Assembly: GCA_012838875.1 (NCBI GenBank)
Contig: DUOL01000055.1
Coordinates: forward strand, 1 to 9,521
Direction of reading: 5' to 3'
Length of the DNA: 9,521 bases
Origin: Bacteroidales bacterium
GTDB lineage: Bacteria; Bacteroidota; Bacteroidia; Bacteroidales; WCHB1-69
Made by a program: the position numbers and the translations under genes. Shown here piece after piece: positions 1 to 6,514 of the stretch. The notes under the pieces were generated by a model. That model worked only from the letters and a program-made list of their open reading frames with translations, was not told where the DNA came from and did no database searches. How positions within the stretch are numbered: position 1 is the first letter of the stretch; every line of letters starts with the position of its first letter.

Positions 1-7
1 AGCTTGT

Positions 8-112
8 AAGCTCTTTTTGCCGCCTTGCGTCCCCACGGCTTGTGCCCGCGGACTTGCAGCCGAAGACCGACCCCGAGCGTAGCGAGGGGGCACGCCCTAA
101 TAAAAATTAAAA
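8..112 (-). repeat. GC-rich intergenic repeat, copy 1, cut by the window edge
   Basis: Read on the minus strand, this stretch begins TTTTAATTTTTATTAGGGCG just after the acyltransferase stop and becomes strongly GC-rich. It matches 4362-4466 on the plus strand over 105 bases without gaps. I count 8 mismatches by eye, six of them clustered in a short variable stretch after GGGGTCGG. The window's first bases (AGCTTGTAAGCT, 1-12) form a small palindrome that sits where the loop of the element's central hairpin should be, so the other half of this copy probably lies to the left of the window. It has no coding potential. Intergenic elements beginning GGGCGTGCCCC and containing CTCGGGGTCGG are, from memory, common in Bacteroidota genomes; their function is not known to me. 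Confidence 0.85.
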
Positions 113-128
113 ATAAAAATTGAATTTT

Positions 129-1988
129 CTAAAATTGGAAATAGATAAAGGGCTGTAAATCCGCTGTAATGAATTGATATACAGTGAAAACGACTATGAC
201 GACTATGATGCCTTGTACCCATATAGGCAATAGGGCGAAGTTGAGGCGATACCATCTTTTCCACTTTTCGGGTAACCAATGAATGAGCATGCCGACCGCG
301 AAAAGAATGAAGATAAATAGATAATTATCAATGATTTGAGGGATTTTAGAGAAATCCCATTTCCCGCCTATCATGTTGACCATTGTTTTGGCGGTATTCC
401 ATGCCGTAGCGTTCGCCTCGGCGGGGTCTAGATTAGAACCTGAACGGAAAAAGAGCCTTGTGAAGGTGATAAAGATAAAAGTCAGAAAAATACCCCAGCC
501 CCGTTGCATGAATTTTAAGGGATAACGACTGAAAAATATGCTATATAGCGTTTCAATTAACGTGCCGACAAATATAATTCCTGTCCAAATTACGCCAATG
601 ACAAAGGCGGGGTGCGGAAAGTAATATTGTAATATGCCGAAAAGGAGAAAAACGGCAGCCGTAACAAACGTTTTCCAAAATTTGGAAATTTTTCTCCAAA
701 ATTTATAAATTAATATTCCGATGCCGTTTAAGCCTCCCCAAATCATGAAATTCCAACTTGCACCGTGCCATAAGCCACCTAACAACATCGTGTTCATTAA
801 GTTAATATTCGTGTTTATAGCTCGGGTCGTTTTGGGGACGAAAATTCGCAGAAAAATTAGAAGAATGGCGATAAACAATATTATTCCCGCCACCCACAGG
901 CTCCCCGACAGGAAAATAACAACCAAAGCAATAAAACAGATTAGGAAATATCCCGTTACCGTTCCGTTACGATTTCCGCCCAACGGAATGTATAAATAGT
1001 CTTTTAGCCAAGAAGAGAGCGAAATGTGCCACCGTTTCCAAAAATTACCGGGATTTGTGGCTTTATATGGAGAATTGAAGTTCTTGGGTAAATAAAAACC
1101 CATTAACATGGCAACCCCAACGGCAATGTCCGTGTAACCCGAAAAATCTGCATAAACTTGCAAAGAATATACAAATATGGCGGATAAATTTTCAAAACCG
1201 GTGAAAAGATTGGGATTATTAAAAACTCTATCGGCAAAATTTACCGCTAAATAATCGCTCAAAATGATTTTTTTCAATAACCCGTTTAAAATCCAAAAAA
1301 GTGCAATTCCATACTGCCTGCGTGAAAGGAAAAAAGGCTTATAAAGTTGAGGTACGAAATTTGCCGCACGAATAATCGGACCTGCTACTAACTGCGGAAA
1401 AAAAGTAGTGTAAAAACCAAAATCAAGAATGTTGTTAACCGGAGCTACCTTTTTTTGGTAAACATCGACTAAATAACTGATGTTTTGAAAAGTGTAAAAC
1501 GAGATGCCGACCGGCAATAAAATTTTACTTGCGTCAAAACGGGACGTGCCCGTCAACTCATTGGTCCATAAAGCTAAATAGTTAATCACTTCTAAGTCGC
1601 TATGAAACAGTGAATTATATGCGTCTGTGAAAAAATAAGCGTACTTGAAGTAAAAAAGTATGGACAAATTGATGAATACACCCAGAAAGAGCCAACATTT
1701 TCGCCTAAAAGTACGCTCCGTAGTCGCTAATTTCTTGCCGATAAAGTAATCGTAAAAAATGGAAAAAATTAAAATAATGACAAATAATCCGGAGGTTTTA
1801 TAGTAAAAGAAAATACTTACAAAGCATAAAAAAGTGTTTCTTAATAATCTTCTTTTGTGAACTAAAGCAAAACCCGCGAAAACAATAGCAAAAAAAGCCC
1901 AAAAATAAAATTGAGTGAATAAAAGCGGATATTTTTCATCAAACGAGAAAATAGTTTCAAAAAACTGTTTCCAATGCGTTAAGTTCAT
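129..1988 (-). CDS. MBOAT family membrane-bound O-acyltransferase (AlgI-like)
   Basis: A 619-residue polytopic inner-membrane protein of the AlgI/DltB/PatA-like MBOAT family. These enzymes move an acyl group, often acetyl, onto an extracytoplasmic polysaccharide or other glycan. Family landmarks are LLPVGISFYTFQ (about 157-168), the block NFWKRWHISLSSWLKDYLYI (315-334) with candidate active-site His321, IPLGGNRNG, and LGGLWHGASWNF (403-414) with the second conserved His408. Many hydrophobic segments cover the protein from about residue 22 to its end. It is longer than typical AlgI (roughly 470-520 residues), partly because about 60 residues carrying two extra hydrophobic stretches separate GGNRNG from LGGLWHG. 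The start overlaps the xseA stop by ATGA, so translational coupling is likely. No SGNH/AlgJ-like partner or polysaccharide gene is in the window, so the acceptor substrate is unknown. The family call is firm; the substrate is not predictable. Confidence 0.93.
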   Translation of the reverse strand: MNLTHWKQFFETIFSFDEKYPLLFTQFYFWAFFAIVFAGFALVHKRRLLRNTFLCFVSIFFYYKTSGLFVIILIFSIFYDYFIGKKLATTERTFRRKCWLFLGVFINLSILFYFKYAYFFTDAYNSLFHSDLEVINYLALWTNELTGTSRFDASKILLPVGISFYTFQNISYLVDVYQKKVAPVNNILDFGFYTTFFPQLVAGPIIRAANFVPQLYKPFFLSRRQYGIALFWILNGLLKKIILSDYLAVNFADRVFNNPNLFTGFENLSAIFVYSLQVYADFSGYTDIAVGVAMLMGFYLPKNFNSPYKATNPGNFWKRWHISLSSWLKDYLYIPLGGNRNGTVTGYFLICFIALVVIFLSGSLWVAGIILFIAILLIFLRIFVPKTTRAINTNINLMNTMLLGGLWHGASWNFMIWGGLNGIGILIYKFWRKISKFWKTFVTAAVFLLFGILQYYFPHPAFVIGVIWTGIIFVGTLIETLYSIFFSRYPLKFMQRGWGIFLTFIFITFTRLFFRSGSNLDPAEANATAWNTAKTMVNMIGGKWDFSKIPQIIDNYLFIFILFAVGMLIHWLPEKWKRWYRLNFALLPIWVQGIIVVIVVFTVYQFITADLQPFIYFQF

Positions 1989-3253
1989 GTAGATTTCTTA
2001 ATTATACTTTGCGTTTCACCACGATAAAATTTAGTAACAATCTCATCACCCTCTTTTAGCTCTTTTTCATCAATTACCGTTTTTCCGTTGAAATAGGTAA
2101 TACTAAAACCACGTTTCAAAATATTGTCAGGGTGCAATAATTCCAACTGTTTACTTATATTTTTTAAATGGTTGTGCTCTTTTTCAATTATTTGTTTAGT
2201 AAACAGCTTTATTAATTGTGAAGTGTGTTCAAGTTTTTGAAAACTATTTTTAATAATCTCCTCCGATTTTCGCAAAATTCCGTTCTGAAACTCTTCCAGA
2301 CTTTGGAAATTTTGCTTCAATATTTCTTCTGTTTTTGTGAAAATCGTGTTTTGAAAATCTTCAACTTGGATAGCAAAATTGTGAAATTGTTGAATTAAAA
2401 AGTAGCCGACTTCGGTAGGCGTAATCTTATTGCTATAGGCGACCATTTCCGTAACGGTTTCGTTGGTAGAATGACCGATACCGGACAAAACGGGAATGGG
2501 GAAAGTGGCAACATTTTTCGCCAATTGATAGTCGTCGTAACAGCTCAACCCGGCATCTCCGCCACCACCTCTGATAATGGCGACACAATCAAACTTGGTC
2601 AGCTCCTTTTTTATCTTTTCCAGCTGTTCCGAAATAGTTATAATCGCCTTTTCGCCTTGCAAAATAGCAGGAAATAGCTGACAATCAAACTTATAACCCC
2701 AATTGTTTTGCGTTAACGTTGTCATTAAATCGCTATAACCTTTACTGGTTTCAACGGAAATAATAGCAATTCGCTTAGGCACTAACGGTAAAATCGTTTG
2801 TTTATTTGCGTCAAAAATTTTCTCCTTTTTCAATCTTTCGATAGTCAAAAGTTTATTTTTCACCATCTCGCCCAATGTAAAAGAGGGCTCAATATGTTGA
2901 ATATAAAGAGCTAAGCCGTATTGCGGGCTGTACTCTACCGTTGCGAGACATAAAATAGAAATTCCCTCCTTCAGCGGCTCGCCCGTCAACTTTTCAAAAG
3001 CCTTATTAATTGCCCTAAATTGTGTCGCCCAGATAATAGCCCGCATCTGTGCCACAATTTTATTATTCTCTTTTTCAACCAATTCAGGGTAGCAATGACC
3101 GCTATGCGGATAGTAATTTAATTTTATAATTTCAGCCTTAATATAGTAGGGTTGCCGATAGGTCTTCGCAATCACCGATTGGAGACTCTTAGCTATATCG
3201 GACAGCGTATAGATTGGATGTTCATTAAAATAATCACGTGTTTTGGTGGACAT
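1985..3253 (-). CDS. xseA: Exodeoxyribonuclease VII large subunit
   Basis: The large, catalytic subunit of exonuclease VII, which degrades single-stranded DNA to oligonucleotides in the cytoplasm. From the ATG at 3253 it has 422 residues. The frame also allows a TTG two codons earlier, but the ATG is the likelier start. Order of parts: N-terminal OB-fold DNA-binding domain (about 13-120); catalytic domain (about 125-290) with PKRIAIISVETSKGYSDLM (Asp175), FPAILQGEKA, IIRGGGGDAGLSCYDDYQLA (Arg228) and GIGHSTNETV (His261); a long helical region (about 293-370); and the C-terminal strand motif around LHPDNILKRGFSITYFNGK. The canonical GHETD is GHSTN here, so Asp becomes Asn264; I recall this in other Bacteroidota XseA proteins, so it need not mean inactivity. 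It lies 12 bases after the lipoprotein stop. The small subunit gene xseB, often next door, is not in the window. Confidence 0.95.
   Translation of the reverse strand: MSTKTRDYFNEHPIYTLSDIAKSLQSVIAKTYRQPYYIKAEIIKLNYYPHSGHCYPELVEKENNKIVAQMRAIIWATQFRAINKAFEKLTGEPLKEGISILCLATVEYSPQYGLALYIQHIEPSFTLGEMVKNKLLTIERLKKEKIFDANKQTILPLVPKRIAIISVETSKGYSDLMTTLTQNNWGYKFDCQLFPAILQGEKAIITISEQLEKIKKELTKFDCVAIIRGGGGDAGLSCYDDYQLAKNVATFPIPVLSGIGHSTNETVTEMVAYSNKITPTEVGYFLIQQFHNFAIQVEDFQNTIFTKTEEILKQNFQSLEEFQNGILRKSEEIIKNSFQKLEHTSQLIKLFTKQIIEKEHNHLKNISKQLELLHPDNILKRGFSITYFNGKTVIDEKELKEGDEIVTKFYRGETQSIIKKST
2225..2356 (-). repeat. Tandem 22-residue repeat in the XseA helical region
   Basis: Residues 300-321 and 322-343 of XseA (ATG numbering) are two consecutive 22-residue units. 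Both follow the pattern FQNxIxxKxEEIxKxxFQxLE, with 13 of 22 positions identical. Codons differ between the units, so the duplication is not recent. The pattern suits an amphipathic helix within the long helical region that, in E. coli exonuclease VII, carries the bound XseB subunits. Confidence 0.75.
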
Positions 3254-3265
3254 GCGCAAAAACTG

Positions 3266-4273
3266 TTATTGAAATCCCAAATGCCCCGTTATTGAACCGA
3301 ATCTTAACGAGTCCAAAGCCGCATTGTTAGGTGAATTAATAAGTTTATATCTTCTTTTTGCCATATTTCTCGATGAAAAGATGCCGTATGCCGACTTGTC
3401 CTCCGAAACCATATTGGTATAAAAAACTCTATCTTGCACCAAACTGCTACTCGGCTCGTTAACGTCCAAATAAATCATATAATTCCTTTCAGCCCCCCAA
3501 ACCTCCAACGTTATACAATCCGCCCCTTTCGTATGACGCACGATATTTTCATCATATCGCAAACGGTTAGCAATAATTTGATACAACTGTTTCAGCACTA
3601 GCGACACCTCAATCGTAGGCTGTTCCGAACGAATACGCGTAACCCGCCAAACAATCTCACCATTATTATTTATGGTATCGCCCGTAAATTTATCCAATTC
3701 TATATAATAAAATTTCAAATAAACATCATATGCCACCGCATTGGGTGCTTTGCCGAATTTGAGGGTTGCCGTACTTGATGTTAAAAACGAAGCTATGTCT
3801 GAAAAGGGCTGAGAAATCGAAAATTTCCCCACTAATGGCGTGGTTGCCGTTATCTCTTTCCCATTCGTTTTATTGAAAATTTTCAATTTATACACATTTT
3901 TTTCGTTCAAAGTCGCCGTGCTGTAATAAATCACTTGCGGGTCATAAGCAAAAATCCCACTATCTTTCGGCACAGCCGTAGTCATATAAAAAGGAATCGA
4001 CCGCGTCAATCTCTCATTTTCGTACTCCTCCACAAACACCTCAATCGAGTCGTAATAAGAAATATTATCCAAATTTCGAGCCGCTACTATCGCATTACCG
4101 TCCGTTAAAAAAGCCTTATAAACTTTAATATAATGAACCGTATCCTTAGGATTTAAAATCCCATAACTAATCGTAATATCTTTATAATCAGCATTTTGAT
4201 TAAATTCCGGTTTACACCCGCTTAGCCATAGCGTTGCCGTAAAAGTCAAAAACAAATAGCGTTTAATTTTCAT
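3266..4273 (-). CDS. Putative Bacteroidota outer-membrane lipoprotein, unknown function
   Basis: A 335-residue protein starting with a lipoprotein signal peptide: positively charged MKIKRY, a hydrophobic stretch, then the lipobox LSGC with lipidated Cys20. The mature part looks beta-rich and extracytoplasmic. It includes ISYGILNPKDTVHYIKVYKA (about 35-54), a form I associate with Bacteroidota lipoproteins annotated as hypothetical or placed near DUF4249, and a C-terminal AYGIFSSRN segment (295-303). No catalytic motif is visible. It is the first gene after the promoter at 4293-4322 and is probably co-transcribed with xseA, 12 bases downstream, and the acyltransferase. The functional link between these three is not obvious; the pairing may simply be genomic. 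The lipoprotein assignment is secure; the family name is tentative. Confidence 0.85.
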   Translation of the reverse strand: MKIKRYLFLTFTATLWLSGCKPEFNQNADYKDITISYGILNPKDTVHYIKVYKAFLTDGNAIVAARNLDNISYYDSIEVFVEEYENERLTRSIPFYMTTAVPKDSGIFAYDPQVIYYSTATLNEKNVYKLKIFNKTNGKEITATTPLVGKFSISQPFSDIASFLTSSTATLKFGKAPNAVAYDVYLKFYYIELDKFTGDTINNNGEIVWRVTRIRSEQPTIEVSLVLKQLYQIIANRLRYDENIVRHTKGADCITLEVWGAERNYMIYLDVNEPSSSLVQDRVFYTNMVSEDKSAYGIFSSRNMAKRRYKLINSPNNAALDSLRFGSITGHLGFQ

Positions 4274-4292
4274 CTTTTAAAAAATTGCAGTG

Positions 4293-4322
4293 CAAAAATA
4301 GCTCATTTTTCAATATCACAAA
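4293..4322 (-). promoter_or_regulatory. Bacteroidota-type promoter for the lipoprotein-xseA-acyltransferase run
   Basis: On the minus strand TTTG (4319-4322) is followed after 18 bases by TATTTTTG (4293-4300). This fits the Bacteroidota primary sigma factor consensus of a TTTG -33 box and a TAnnTTTG -7 box. Transcription would begin near 4286-4288, giving a leader of about 14 bases before the ATG at 4273. It is the best two-box promoter match in the window. It lies between the lipoprotein start and the GC-rich repeat, but outside the repeat. Confidence 0.7.
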
Positions 4323-4361
4323 TTTTTTCCCGAGTAGTATCTTTTAGTTTTATAAAAATAA

Positions 4362-4541
4362 TTTTAATTTTTATTAGGGCGTGCCCCCTCGCTGCGCTCG
4401 GGGTCGGCGCCCGGTTCCAAGTCCGCGGGCACAAGCCGTGGGGTCGCAAGGCGGCAAAAAGAGCTTCTAAAGTCGCTTTTTTGCCGCCGCGACCCCAGCG
4501 GCTTCCGCCCTTGCGGGCTTTCCACCTAAGCGCCTCACGCA
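4362..4541 (+). repeat. GC-rich palindromic intergenic repeat, copy 2, apparently complete
   Basis: A GC-rich island in AT-rich surroundings, between the lipoprotein start and the mntP stop. It begins TTTTAATTTTTATTAGGGCG and its first 105 bases match copy 1 (8-112) in opposite orientation. Inside are the imperfect palindrome CCCCTCGCTGCGCTCGGGG, a long central hairpin (4440-4496), and a small hairpin GCCC-TTGC-GGGC (4507-4518). Near its ends GCGTG (4379-4383) and CACGC (4536-4540) are complementary, so the whole element could fold back on itself. The right boundary is a guess based on the CCTCACGCAA motif, which I recall as the other end of such elements in Bacteroidota. An open frame crosses it on the minus strand but is judged spurious. 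It could be a non-autonomous mobile element or a structured RNA. Confidence 0.8.
4440..4496. repeat. Long hairpin at the core of the GC-rich repeat
   Basis: The left arm at 4440-4461 (GGGGTCGC, AA, GGCGGCAAAAAG) pairs with the right arm at 4476-4496 (CTTTTTTGCCGCC, GCGACCCC). The stem is about 20 bp with one small bulge and a 14-base loop. CTT (4464-4466) and AAG (4470-4472) can extend pairing within the loop. In copy 1 the stem side reads GGGGACGC instead of GGGGTCGC and the loop differs. Read on either strand, the stem is GC-rich with an A/T run near its tip rather than at its base, so it is not a classical intrinsic terminator. Confidence 0.75.
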
Positions 4542-4591
4542 ACCAAGTTGTTCGTACAGAGCTATTTAGCTTAGGATACGGAAAGTGGAAA
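4519..4591. repeat. Interrupted inverted repeat just downstream of mntP
   Basis: TTTCCAC-CTAAGC (4519-4531) is complementary to GCTTAG (4569-4574) plus GTGGAAA (4585-4591). The second arm carries a 10-base insertion (GATACGGAAA) between the two blocks. It ends 6 bases from the mntP stop and overlaps the right part of the GC-rich element. It might cap the 3' end of the mntP transcript or be the outer edge of a larger element; the sequence does not decide. Confidence 0.5.
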
Positions 4592-4597
4592 TTGTTT

Positions 4598-5164
4598 TTA
4601 AGCGGAAAGATGCTCAATTAAAATTTTAGTTCCAATGGCTACAAGTATCACTCCTCCGATAATTTCGGCATAGCCGGGGCGAAAGTAGTGGGAGGCTTTT
4701 CCCCCGATATAGACGCCGAAAATGGAGAGAAGAAAAGAGGTTATTCCAACGGTGAAAACGGCTAAAACAATATTCACGGAGGGCAACATGGAGAAGCTGA
4801 AACCAACGGCTAAGGCATCAATACTCGTGGCAATGGCGAGTATCAGGAGTGTAAGGGGCTTGGTAATGTCCGTTTTCTTTTCTTCTCTGTCGGGACGAAG
4901 TGCGTCAATAATCATTTTTCCGCCGATAAAAACCAAAATTGCAAAAATAATCCAATGGTCTACGTGGCAAATATGGTCTATGAGCAATCCTCCGCTTAAC
5001 CACCCTAAAATCGGCATTCCACCTTGGAAAAAGCCGAAGAGAAACGCAAGAAGCAGGATATTTCTATAATCTATTTTCCCTTTTGCCGCTCCGACCGAAA
5101 AACTAACGGCAAAACAATCCATTGCCAAGCCGATAGCAATTAAAAGTAATTCTATAAAACTCAT
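4598..5164 (-). CDS. mntP: Manganese efflux pump MntP
   Basis: A 188-residue inner-membrane protein of the MntP (formerly DUF204/YebN) family, which exports Mn2+ and protects cells from manganese excess. The length matches the family. It has about six hydrophobic segments arranged as two related halves. Each half carries the diagnostic acidic motif: GLAMDCFAVSFSVG with Asp16 and ATSIDALAVGFSFS with Asp115; GGKMIIDALRP (81-91) is also typical. The start overlaps the stop of the upstream amidohydrolase by ATGA (5161-5164), so it is probably translated by coupling and depends on that gene's promoter. There is no room for its own leader, so a yybP-ykoY-type manganese riboswitch directly before it is excluded. 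The stop lies 6 bases from an inverted repeat. Confidence 0.95.
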   Translation of the reverse strand: MSFIELLLIAIGLAMDCFAVSFSVGAAKGKIDYRNILLLAFLFGFFQGGMPILGWLSGGLLIDHICHVDHWIIFAILVFIGGKMIIDALRPDREEKKTDITKPLTLLILAIATSIDALAVGFSFSMLPSVNIVLAVFTVGITSFLLSIFGVYIGGKASHYFRPGYAEIIGGVILVAIGTKILIEHLSA

Positions 5165-6345
5165 CGTAATTGTAGTTCGTTAAGTGTAATCCAACTCATC
5201 AATTTCATTCCGACTAACAGTGCATTTTCATCAATATCAAATTGATTGGAGTGTAGGCGATAAATATTTCCTTTTTTTTCATTGAGCGTGCCGAGACGAT
5301 AGAGCATGCCCGGTTTTTGTTGTAAAAAATAGGCAAAGTCATCGGCGGTTGTGCGTTGCGGCAACGAGAGAACGCTCTCTTTTCCTAACAATTCGGTAGC
5401 ATATTTTCTAACTCTTTTTGTTATCTCCACGTCATTGACTAAAACGGGATATCCTTTTCTAATTTCTACATGACAGGTCGCATTTTGCTCTTTACCTATT
5501 TTTTCAGCAGTTTCCAAGATGATATTATGCGCTTCTTTTCGCCAAGTCTCGTCAAAAGTGCGAAGAGTTCCGGCGATGGTTGCCGAGTCGGGAATGAGAT
5601 TTGTTAAACCGTCAGCTACAAACTTTCCAAACGCTAAAACTGTTTTAACCTCTTTCGGATTTTGCCGTTCTATATTTTCTTTAATTTTTTTTAACAAATC
5701 GATGCCGACTTCCACGGGGTTAATATATTCGTTGGGTAATGCCGCATGTCCTCCTTTGCCAATAATTCGGATATGAATTTCATCGGTCGAAGCCATAAAC
5801 GCCCCTTCTCGTATTCCAATACAGCCTGTTTCGATTTCGGGTGTAACATGTTGAGCGAAAATAGCGTCTGTAGGAGGAGAATGAAGAACACCTTCTTCTA
5901 TCATCAATTTTGCTCCGCCGGGGTATTCTTCTTCCGAAGGTTGAAATATTGCCTGTACAACGCCTCCGAAATCTTCTTTTAAGTCGTTCATTATCATCAA
6001 AGTACCGAGCAGTGAAGCTATATGTGCATCGTGTCCGCAGGCGTGCATAACACCGGGAATGGTTGAAGCATAAGGCACGTTAGCTATTTCTTGAACGGGC
6101 AGTGCGTCCATATCGGCACGTAAAGCGATAACACGATGGGCGTGTCCCTTTCCCTGTAATTGAGCTATGACGCCGTGCCCGGCAATATTACGCCGATAAG
6201 GTATTTGTAATAAATCCAGCGTTTGGCAAATTTTTTTTGCCGTATTCTCCTCTTTTCCTGATAATTCCGGATATTGGTGAAAGTATCTTCGTAAGCCTAC
6301 AACAGTATTAAAATGGCAATCTGCTAACTTATGAACCCGTTTCAT
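5161..6345 (-). CDS. M20 family metallo-amidohydrolase (N-acyl amino acid amidohydrolase type)
   Basis: A 394-residue soluble dinuclear-metal hydrolase of the M20D group (HipO, IAA-amino acid hydrolase, YxeP relatives). These release the amino acid or acid from N-acyl amino acids or small peptides. Seen motifs: LRADMDALPVQE (75-86); MHACGHDAHIASLLGT (100-115) with metal ligands Cys103 and His105; FQPSEEEYPGGAK (134-146) with the general-base and ligand glutamates at about 138-139; AQHV with His166; the dimerisation-domain motif GKGGHAALP (196-204); and a C-terminal His365 in LHSNQFDIDENAL. All expected ligands are present and the length is normal, so it should be active; the acyl group and amino acid cannot be predicted. 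No signal peptide is seen, so it is cytoplasmic. It overlaps mntP by four bases; since M20D enzymes often use Mn2+, the pairing may be meaningful, though this is inference. Confidence 0.93.
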   Translation of the reverse strand: MKRVHKLADCHFNTVVGLRRYFHQYPELSGKEENTAKKICQTLDLLQIPYRRNIAGHGVIAQLQGKGHAHRVIALRADMDALPVQEIANVPYASTIPGVMHACGHDAHIASLLGTLMIMNDLKEDFGGVVQAIFQPSEEEYPGGAKLMIEEGVLHSPPTDAIFAQHVTPEIETGCIGIREGAFMASTDEIHIRIIGKGGHAALPNEYINPVEVGIDLLKKIKENIERQNPKEVKTVLAFGKFVADGLTNLIPDSATIAGTLRTFDETWRKEAHNIILETAEKIGKEQNATCHVEIRKGYPVLVNDVEITKRVRKYATELLGKESVLSLPQRTTADDFAYFLQQKPGMLYRLGTLNEKKGNIYRLHSNQFDIDENALLVGMKLMSWITLNELQLR

Positions 6346-6377
6346 CTTTTGCTTCTGGATTTAGAAAAATTTAGCAA

Positions 6378-6385
6378 CAAAAATA
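6378..6385 (-). promoter_or_regulatory. Possible -7 element for the amidohydrolase-mntP operon
   Basis: The minus strand reads TATTTTTG, a full match to the Bacteroidota -7 consensus TAnnTTTG, about 33 bases before the amidohydrolase ATG. A start near 6372 would give a leader of roughly 27 bases. No TTTG/TTG box is seen at the expected 17-21 base spacing upstream, so only half of the promoter is supported. Confidence 0.45.
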
Positions 6386-6470
6386 AGAAAAACATTTGTT
6401 TTAAATGGTATAATTTGAATTTTACAAACAGAAATTTAATTAAATAGTAGTAGCATAATATTTTTTTTCT

Positions 6471-6478
6471 TATTTTTG
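6471..6478 (+). promoter_or_regulatory. Possible distal -7 element upstream of the secreted-protein operon
   Basis: TATTTTTG on the plus strand matches TAnnTTTG exactly. Transcription would start near 6484, so the RNA would begin at the hairpin at 6486-6514, giving a long leader (about 130 bases) before the ATG at 6617. The upstream region is AT-rich and has no clear -33 box. Confidence 0.4.
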
Positions 6479-6485
6479 CAGTTCC

Positions 6486-6514
6486 AAAAAATGCGTAATG
6501 CTTAGGCATTTTTT
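6486..6514. other. Nine-bp hairpin in the divergent control region
   Basis: AAAAAATGC (6486-6494) and GCATTTTTT (6506-6514) form a perfect 9-bp stem around an 11-base loop. A competing shorter stem, AATGC-TTAG-GCATT (6497-6510), uses the same right arm. The T-run on the right, and by symmetry on the other strand, looks terminator-like, but the stem is AT-rich and weak. Its place directly after the -7 element at 6471-6478 suggests a 5' leader structure or attenuator; the competing stems would allow two states. Function is inferred only. Confidence 0.45.

Noticed and set aside
97..279. Open frame of 60 codons at the left edge
   Set aside because: It overlaps the acyltransferase 3' end and the repeat and has no family motif; it is a shadow.
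721..999. Plus-strand open frame opposite the acyltransferase
   Set aside because: It lies wholly inside a confidently assigned gene on the other strand; similar frames at 2471-2677, 4722-5069, 5519-5776 and 5746-5982 were dropped for the same reason.
3254..3259. TTG start adding two residues to XseA
   Set aside because: An ATG lies two codons in, and nothing in the sequence favours the TTG.
8..4541. Composite transposon carried by the two inverted repeats
   Set aside because: No transposase or integrase lies between or near the copies, and the enclosed genes look like ordinary chromosomal genes.
4303..4617. Open frame of 104 codons on the minus strand across the GC-rich repeat
   Set aside because: It runs through the hairpin element and the lipoprotein promoter, has Arg/Gly/Trp-rich composition typical of translated GC-rich repeats, overlaps the mntP 3' end and resembles no protein I know.
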